DNA of 38,956 nt from assembly GCA_025399215.1 (NCBI GenBank), contig MU621255.1, positions 1-38,956 of the forward strand. Reading direction: 5' to 3'. A program made the position numbers and the translations under genes. The stretch comes from Globomyces pollinis-pini (lineage: Eukaryota; Chytridiomycota; Chytridiomycetes; Rhizophydiales; Globomycetaceae). The notes under the pieces are model-generated. The model worked only from the letters and a program-made list of their open reading frames with translations, was not told the DNA's origin and searched no databases. Positions 33,574-38,956 of this stretch are shown here, in pieces. How positions within the stretch are numbered: the stretch's first letter is position 1; the number at the start of each line of letters is the position of its first letter.

Positions 33574-35121
33574 TTAAACCCTTTCATAATAAATTCCGTC
33601 CTTCACATCGTCTGTAGTCCCTTCCAGGCGCAATGTAAATCCTTTAATCACGTTCTGTTCAACGCGAACTTCTACGGAATTATCAGCACCAGCTTCAACG
33701 GGTGTGACGAATTTGTTGTTTTCAAAATGAACAAATGGGAGGGTGGGAATAACGGATATTTTCATATTCAGTTGAAAAGTGGAATTTGGAGCACTTGCCT
33801 TTTCAAGGAATACAGAACCAAGAATAGGGTTCACGTATTCTCCGAATGATTGATCAATTGAAAATGATGGCTTGGTATCTTTGTTTCTTCCGTTAAAAGC
33901 ATCAACTAATGACTTTTGGTGTGCAGCCATGGTTTCCTTTCGTATTTTATGAGCATCGAAAGTATGTTTGAGCGTTTTGGAATCCTTGAAGAGTAATCGA
34001 TCAGCGACATCATGGCAGAAATTGTCCTTTCCGAAATCTTGACCAGTGTACAAACTGACAACACCAAATTTGCGATCAGGGAAAAAACACGTTACTGACA
34101 CCCCACCTTGAACGTTGCCTCCGTGACTGATATATGTTTCTCCTCTATATGAAGTGATAAATGAAGCCAGTCCTGCAGCGCCTACTGGAGCGGATGGGTC
34201 ATATGGGAATAGGTTATGTGGGGTAAATAGCTGCTGGAAAGTTTCTGGTTTCAAGATGGCCTTGCCATTACTAGTTGTACCCTTATTGAGCAAGAATTCC
34301 ACCCATTTCAATCGATCGCCAATGTTCATAGCAATAGATCCAGCTGGGGCTACTATGTCAATTGATGAGTTGATATCTTCAGGATATAGTGTGGTGGAAT
34401 CCACGTGAGCTAAAGCGATATTCTTTGACTTTCTGAATTCATCAACAGATGCTACTGCCGATTGAAGGCCAACTGGATTAAATACAACTTCGTTAACATT
34501 CTTGAACCAGCTCTTTGTTGGATTGGTTGTGGATGGATCAGCCAATTTACCTACCAAATCACCGGCGTATACGTACATATGATTGTTGTATTTGAACGAG
34601 GTTCGGAATTCTTCAGAAGGTTCCAGTTTAGCAAATCGACTTCTCATGTCTGCGGTATTGTCATATTGAAACATCAAAATATCTCCAACTCTGGATAATC
34701 CCATACGGTGCGACAATAGATCAATCAAGTTAGCGCGACTTTCGGAGAATTGGTCTTTCAATTTAAATTCAGGCCAGTAAGCCTTGAATGGAGTCTTCCA
34801 ATTAACTTTTCCTTGATCGACCATATTTCCGACAGTGAAAGCAGTGAATAATTTTGTATCAGACCCAATGGGGAATAACGTATCAACATTGACTGGATCA
34901 TCAGGATTAGAAGCATTTTTGAGGCCTAAAGCAGCAGTCCAGGTTTGTTTTTGGTTGTTATTTAAATCAATGACACCCATCGTGAACCCAGCGACACCCC
35001 ATCCAGGTAATTCTTTCTTCAAATCGGCAACCAATGCATCAAAGTTGGGATTGGAAGGTTTTGATTGATGCGCTTGTGGAAAGCAGGCTACAGATAGAGC
35101 AAGATAAAGGATTGGTAGCAT
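33574..35121 (-). CDS. Secreted serine beta-lactamase-like hydrolase, copy 1
   Basis: A single exon of 515 aa, first (leftmost) of three tandem minus-strand copies. It has a signal peptide (MLPILYLALSVACFPQ). The class-C beta-lactamase/PBP fold is supported by the SxxK motif Ser87-Asp-Thr-Lys90 in PIGSDTKLFTAF, the Tyr-x-Asn element Tyr178-Asn-Asn180 in FKYNNHMY, and the third motif His333-Gly-Gly335. A C-terminal beta-rich domain of about 120 residues follows (GFTLRLEGTTDD near the end), as in many esterase-like members. Eukaryotic relatives are usually esterases or peptidases, not antibiotic-resistance enzymes, so the substrate is open. Lack of introns, in a genome with many, could reflect transfer or retroposition followed by tandem duplication. 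Confidence 0.93.
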   Translation of the reverse strand: MLPILYLALSVACFPQAHQSKPSNPNFDALVADLKKELPGWGVAGFTMGVIDLNNNQKQTWTAALGLKNASNPDDPVNVDTLFPIGSDTKLFTAFTVGNMVDQGKVNWKTPFKAYWPEFKLKDQFSESRANLIDLLSHRMGLSRVGDILMFQYDNTADMRSRFAKLEPSEEFRTSFKYNNHMYVYAGDLVGKLADPSTTNPTKSWFKNVNEVVFNPVGLQSAVASVDEFRKSKNIALAHVDSTTLYPEDINSSIDIVAPAGSIAMNIGDRLKWVEFLLNKGTTSNGKAILKPETFQQLFTPHNLFPYDPSAPVGAAGLASFITSYRGETYISHGGNVQGGVSVTCFFPDRKFGVVSLYTGQDFGKDNFCHDVADRLLFKDSKTLKHTFDAHKIRKETMAAHQKSLVDAFNGRNKDTKPSFSIDQSFGEYVNPILGSVFLEKASAPNSTFQLNMKISVIPTLPFVHFENNKFVTPVEAGADNSVEVRVEQNVIKGFTLRLEGTTDDVKDGIYYERV

Positions 35122-35739
35122 GAAAGTTATTGATTTTCCTCGTCTGGTAACCTTCCTGATATATGTTTTACTGTGTTCAGTCCTCCATAACTGTACACGT
35201 GACTATGCTTTTGAAAGCATTGTATAAGACATAGTATTGAACTCTGTTTAGTTAGTAAAACGGCGTGACAATAATAAGTGTACAGCTACAGTAATACAAG
35301 AATAATGTCTTTAGTAGGTCCAACATAATTTTTTTAGTCTATGAACACAAACATAACCCAACGCTTACCTCTAGTAGTATTTAGTGAGCATAATATTCAC
35401 TATATGTGATCCTTATAGAACCATAAGGCTTTCATTTATTTCTTTTCTTGAACACTTTTGACCGTTTATGGAAGTACAATCTAAATACTTTTGTGTTATT
35501 GTAACTGACTAAAATGAAAGGCCATCATATAACGACATTATAGTCATTTTATCACATGCGCAATGTGATATTATCATCATTTCTTGTTAAGGTTCAATTC
35601 TAGAAAGTAGTAATGTTGGATGTAGCTTATTTTGGCAAAAGGCCAGTTATTACGGGACCCGATGAATACTCAAAATGCGTAATATAACCCAATTCAAAGT
35701 CACTATTTCCATTATGAAAATAATTTATTCACCCCTGAT
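35122..35739 (-). promoter_or_regulatory. Promoter/spacer between hydrolase copies 1 and 2
   Basis: This 618-bp AT-rich spacer has no coding signal. It contains the upstream region of copy 1 and the 3' end of copy 2. The one clear element is the TGCTTT-TG-AAAGCA inverted repeat at 35206-35219. Confidence 0.55.
35206..35219. promoter_or_regulatory. Conserved inverted repeat upstream of hydrolase copy 1
   Basis: TGCTTT and AAAGCA face each other across a TG spacer, 84 bp before the start codon. The same 14 bases occur at a near-equal distance upstream of copy 2, in otherwise poorly matching sequence. This suggests a dimeric transcription-factor site. Confidence 0.55.
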
Positions 35740-37287
35740 TTAAACCTTTTCAAAATAAAGTCCATCCTTGAGATCATCAGTAGTTCCTTCCAGGCGCAAA
35801 GTAAACCCTTTAATTACTCCCCTTTCAACATGAACTTCTACCGAGTTATCAGTTCCATCATCAACAGGTGTGACGAATTTGTTGTTTTCAAAATGAACAA
35901 ATGGGAGAATCGGAATGCGTGATATTTGTAGGTCGAGTTGGAATACCGAGTTTGGGAAACTTGCTATTTCGAGGAATCCAGAACCAAGAACTGGATTTAC
36001 ATATTCTCCAAATGATTGCTCAATTACAAAGGACGGTTTAGTGTCTTTCTTTCTTCCATCAAATGAATCCTGTACAGTCTTTAGATGTGTAAGAAACGTT
36101 TCCTTTCGCTGCTTCATGAAATCAAATGTATTCTTTAGTGTTTTAGAGTCTTTGAAAAGTAATCGATCAGCGACATCATAGCAGAAATTGTCCTTTCCAA
36201 AATCCTGCCCTGTGTACAAACTAACGACGCCAAACTTGCGATCTGGGAAAAAACAGGTCACTGATATTCCCCCAGAAACAGTACCTCCATGCTTAATGAC
36301 TGTTTCCCCTCTATAAGTACTGATAAACGATGCAAGATTCGCACCAGCTACTGGAGCTGGGTTCTGACTTGGGTACAAATTATGCGGACTGAAGAGTAGT
36401 TGGAAGGTTTCTGGCTTCAAGATTGACTTTCCATCTTGGGTGGTGCCTTTGTTCATCAGAAATTCAATCCATTTGAGTCGATCAACGATGTTCATAGAAA
36501 TGGCTCCTGCAGGAGCAACCACATCAGTCCATCTGTTGGTTTCTCGAGGTAGAACCATTTCGGCGTTGCCATGAACTAAAGCGATATTTGGCGAATTGAT
36601 AAATTCATCAAAAGAAGCGAGAGCAGAATTAAGACCCACTGGTTTGAATACGACATCTCTGACAGCTTTTATCCAGCTTTGCGTTGGATTGGTGGTGGAT
36701 GGATCAGTCAATTTACCTACCAAATCACCGGCATAAGCAAACATATGATTGTTGTATTTGAATGAGGTTCGGAATTCTTCAGATGGTTCCAAATTGGCCA
36801 GTCGAGTTCTCATTTCGGAAGTTTTGTTATACTTGAACATCAGCAAATCTAAAACTCTTGACAATCCCATACGATGCGAGAGCATATCAATCAAATTTGC
36901 ACGGTTTTCAGAGAATGGGTCTTTTAACTTAAAAGTGGGCCAGTAAGTCTTGAATGGAGTCTTCAAATCCAGTTTCCCTTGATCTACCAAATGCCCAACT
37001 GTGAATGCAGTGAATAATTTTGAATCAGATCCAATATGGAATAACGTATCAACATTGACTGGATCATCAGGATTAGAAGCATTTTTGAGGCCTAAAGCAG
37101 CAGTCCAGGTTTGTTTTTGATTGTTATTTAAATCAATGACACCGAGAGTAAATCCAGCGACACCCCATCCAGGTAATTCTTTCTTCAAATCGGACACCAA
37201 TCCATCAAAGTCAGGATTATTTTGTTTTGATTCACGAACTTGTGGGAGGCAGGCAACAGACAGAGCGAGATAAATAATTGGTAGCAT
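35740..37287 (-). CDS. Secreted serine beta-lactamase-like hydrolase, copy 2
   Basis: A single exon, 515 aa, the same length as copy 1 and collinear with it. Signal peptide MLPIIYLALSVACLPQ. Motifs are all intact: Ser-Asp-Ser-Lys in HIGSDSKLFTAF (position 87-90), YNNHMF, and HGG in VIKHGGTVSGG. It shares with copy 1 a 106-bp block (37038-37143 versus 34872-34977) with one mismatch, far more similar than surrounding sequence. Elsewhere, copies 1 and 3 agree against copy 2: KSLVDAFNGRNKDTKPSF versus KTVQDSFDGRKKDTKPSF. Such a mosaic suggests gene conversion between copies. Substrate unknown; likely a secreted ester or peptide hydrolase. Confidence 0.93.
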   Translation of the reverse strand: MLPIIYLALSVACLPQVRESKQNNPDFDGLVSDLKKELPGWGVAGFTLGVIDLNNNQKQTWTAALGLKNASNPDDPVNVDTLFHIGSDSKLFTAFTVGHLVDQGKLDLKTPFKTYWPTFKLKDPFSENRANLIDMLSHRMGLSRVLDLLMFKYNKTSEMRTRLANLEPSEEFRTSFKYNNHMFAYAGDLVGKLTDPSTTNPTQSWIKAVRDVVFKPVGLNSALASFDEFINSPNIALVHGNAEMVLPRETNRWTDVVAPAGAISMNIVDRLKWIEFLMNKGTTQDGKSILKPETFQLLFSPHNLYPSQNPAPVAGANLASFISTYRGETVIKHGGTVSGGISVTCFFPDRKFGVVSLYTGQDFGKDNFCYDVADRLLFKDSKTLKNTFDFMKQRKETFLTHLKTVQDSFDGRKKDTKPSFVIEQSFGEYVNPVLGSGFLEIASFPNSVFQLDLQISRIPILPFVHFENNKFVTPVDDGTDNSVEVHVERGVIKGFTLRLEGTTDDLKDGLYFEKV

Positions 37288-37676
37288 TAAAATTTGTAAT
37301 TTGTTGCTGTGTACATCAAGTGTCTTTTATGAGCTTCTTGTGTTCAAATTCGGGTAAATACAATAGACATGTGCCACTGCTTTTGAAAGCACTACATACC
37401 ATGAACTGCGGTGTCCGTTCACGTTGGTAAGTTTTAAACACTTAAAGAATATACTGGTGCAACAATCTCCATTCCATCACGATAAGCCATCATTATCTCG
37501 GTCGGTGGATTACACATCAGAGTTGAATTTTCATTTATTGAAATATGCAATAAAAGATGATACTATTTTGAATTACAGGTTATGTTTTGTACAGAGGTGA
37601 CAGATTACTTAAACTGAACTATTCTTTTCAGCGAAATGAATGATAAACTAGAGTTGCAAGAAAAAGGAAGTGTTTA
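37288..37676 (-). promoter_or_regulatory. Promoter/spacer between hydrolase copies 2 and 3
   Basis: A 389-bp spacer with no coding signal. It holds the upstream region of copy 2, including the inverted repeat at 37378-37391, and the 3' end of copy 3. Confidence 0.55.
37378..37391. promoter_or_regulatory. Conserved inverted repeat upstream of hydrolase copy 2
   Basis: Same TGCTTT-TG-AAAGCA 14-mer as at 35206-35219, here 90 bp before the start codon of copy 2. The corresponding region of copy 3 is outside the window. Confidence 0.55.
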
Positions 37677-38956
37677 TTAGGCAGTTTTTGTGAAATAAAG
37701 CTTTGCTTCCTCGTTACCATCCAATTGAAACGTAAATCCTTGAACAGCACCGTTTCTAACCTTGAATTCTAACGGATTCTTCTTTCCTGTTTGTGGTGGT
37801 GCAACAAATTGATCCTTTTCAAAGTGAACCAATGGAATACGAGGGATAATGGGGATTTTCAAGTCAAGTTCAAAAAGCGCGTCTGGAACATTTGATTTCT
37901 GGATTGCAACTGGGCCAAGCACTGGATTAGAGTATTCTCCCAATGATTCAGTTAGTGTAAATGATGGCTTGGTATCCTTGTTTCTACCGTTAAATGCATC
38001 GACTAATGACTTTTGGTGTGCAGCCATGCTTTCCTTTTGCTTCTCCTGGAAACTGAAAGTATGCTTAAGCGTTTTGGAGTCTTTGAACAATAATCGATCG
38101 ATCACGTCATAACAGAACCTGTCCTGTCCAAAGTCTTGACCAGAATACAAACTAACAACACCAAACTTGCGATCTGGGAGGAAACATGTTAATGAATGCC
38201 CCCCTATTACTTTGCCTCCATGATTCAACACCGTCTCTCCTCTATAGGTGGTGATAAATATACCCAGTCCTGCCACCTGTATTGGCTCGGTCACTTCAAA
38301 ATGCTTGAGACTGTGTGGATAGAAAATTTGCTGAAACGTTTCTGGTTTTAGAATGGTCTTTCCATCACTGGTTGTACCCTTATTCATCAGAAATTCAATC
38401 CATTTCAATCGATCCCCAATATTCATAGAAATAGCTCCCGCTGGAGCAATGGCATCAGTCCATCCGTTTATAGTTTTTGGCCAAACAGTCTTGGAATCTG
38501 CGTGACCTAAAGCAACATTTGGTGATTTTGCGAATTCATCTACAGATGTTACTGCAGATTGAAGGCCAACAGGCTTGAATATAATTTCTCTGACATTTTT
38601 CATCCAGCTTTTGGTCGGATTGGTCGTGGGGATCAGTCAATTTACCAACTAAATCACCAGCATAAGCGTACATATGATTGTTGTATCTGTGTGAAGTTCG
38701 AAAATCGTCAGTTGGCTCTAATTTGGCTAGTCGAGCTCTCATTTCGGCAGTATTGTTATACTTTACCATTAGAGAATCAGAAATAGATGATAATCCCATG
38801 CGATGAGACAGAAAATCAATCAAGTTAGCGCGAGTTTCGGCGAAAGGATCTTTCAATTTGAACGTGGGCCAGTAAGTCTTGAATGGAGTCTTCCAAGCTA
38901 ATTTGCCTTGATCGATCAAATGTCCAACTGTGAATGCAGTGAATAATTTTGTATCA
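37677..38956 (-). pseudogene. Beta-lactamase-like hydrolase, copy 3: frameshifted and partial
   Basis: The third tandem copy runs off the right edge, so its signal peptide and the catalytic Ser are outside; the window opens inside the SxxK motif (DTKLFTAFTVG). From 38956 it reads in frame to about 38630, through RYNNHMYAYAGDLVGKLTDP. There, compared with copies 1 and 2, two bases are missing near 38627-38634, and the frame changes. The rest (to the stop at 37677) is a long, well-conserved open frame with VLNHGGKVIGG and the C-terminal domain. Its C-terminus is the most diverged of the three. Since both halves are otherwise clean, this is either a very young pseudogene or a sequence error; an intron cannot explain it. 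Confidence 0.8.

Noticed and set aside
33574..38956. Calling the hydrolases antibiotic-resistance beta-lactamases
   Set aside because: SxxK/YxN/HGG motifs define the wider serine hydrolase fold; eukaryotic members are mostly esterases or peptidases and nothing here shows beta-lactam activity.

Overview
This is a nuclear window from a compact, AT-rich eukaryotic genome. The gene set suggests an early-diverging fungus or close fungal relative (chytrid, rozellid or aphelid grade). Fungal-type features are a cytochrome b5-acyl-CoA dehydrogenase fusion, a B-box UPF0652 protein, an Ssh4/Ear1-like membrane SPRY protein and a fungal-like actinin. It also carries genes usual in animals or plants but absent from many Dikarya: an EBP-type sterol isomerase, MCMBP and a QPCT-type glutaminyl cyclase. 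The lineage is inferred, not proven. I see no tRNA, rRNA, CRISPR array or intact transposon.

I rebuilt the spliced genes by hand, using reading frame, GT...AG ends and protein family conservation. About 71 introns in 14 genes are only 24-49 nt long, mostly 25-32 nt, often with a ctaac/ttaac-like branch site just before the acceptor. All but one of the spliced models close in frame. The exception is the actinin-like gene, where one splice is off by one base.

Left part (1-23108), intron-rich, mostly housekeeping: secreted carboxylesterase; EBP sterol isomerase (-); MCMBP; YJU2B/CCDC130 splicing factor (-); glutaminyl cyclase; ferric-reductase/NOX-like flavocytochrome; DNAJC21/Jjj1 ribosome-biogenesis co-chaperone (-); GPATCH1 spliceosomal protein; alpha-actinin-like protein with an unrecognised C-terminus; intronless leucine-rich protein A (-); cytochrome b5-acyl-CoA dehydrogenase; UPF0652 protein with a B-box and an 8-nt microexon.

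Right part (23109-38956), mostly intronless: a spacer with a 76-bp duplication; REEP/Yop1 ER-shaping protein (-); nucleotide-sugar 4,6-dehydratase; leucine-rich protein B, a paralogue of A; MFS transporter (-); an unrecognised 392-residue protein; a type-I membrane SPRY protein with a Gly/Ser-rich N-terminus; then a minus-strand tandem array of three secreted serine beta-lactamase-like hydrolases. The third copy is frameshifted and runs off the window.

Genes are packed tightly, often as divergent pairs with very short shared promoters (47 bp for YJU2B/QPCT, 96 bp for leucine-rich A/acyl-CoA dehydrogenase). The most promising material for something undescribed is the intronless leucine-rich A/B family with its shared C-terminal module, the unknown C-terminal domain of the actinin-like protein, the mosaic hydrolase array with a conserved upstream inverted repeat, and the extreme intron architecture itself.
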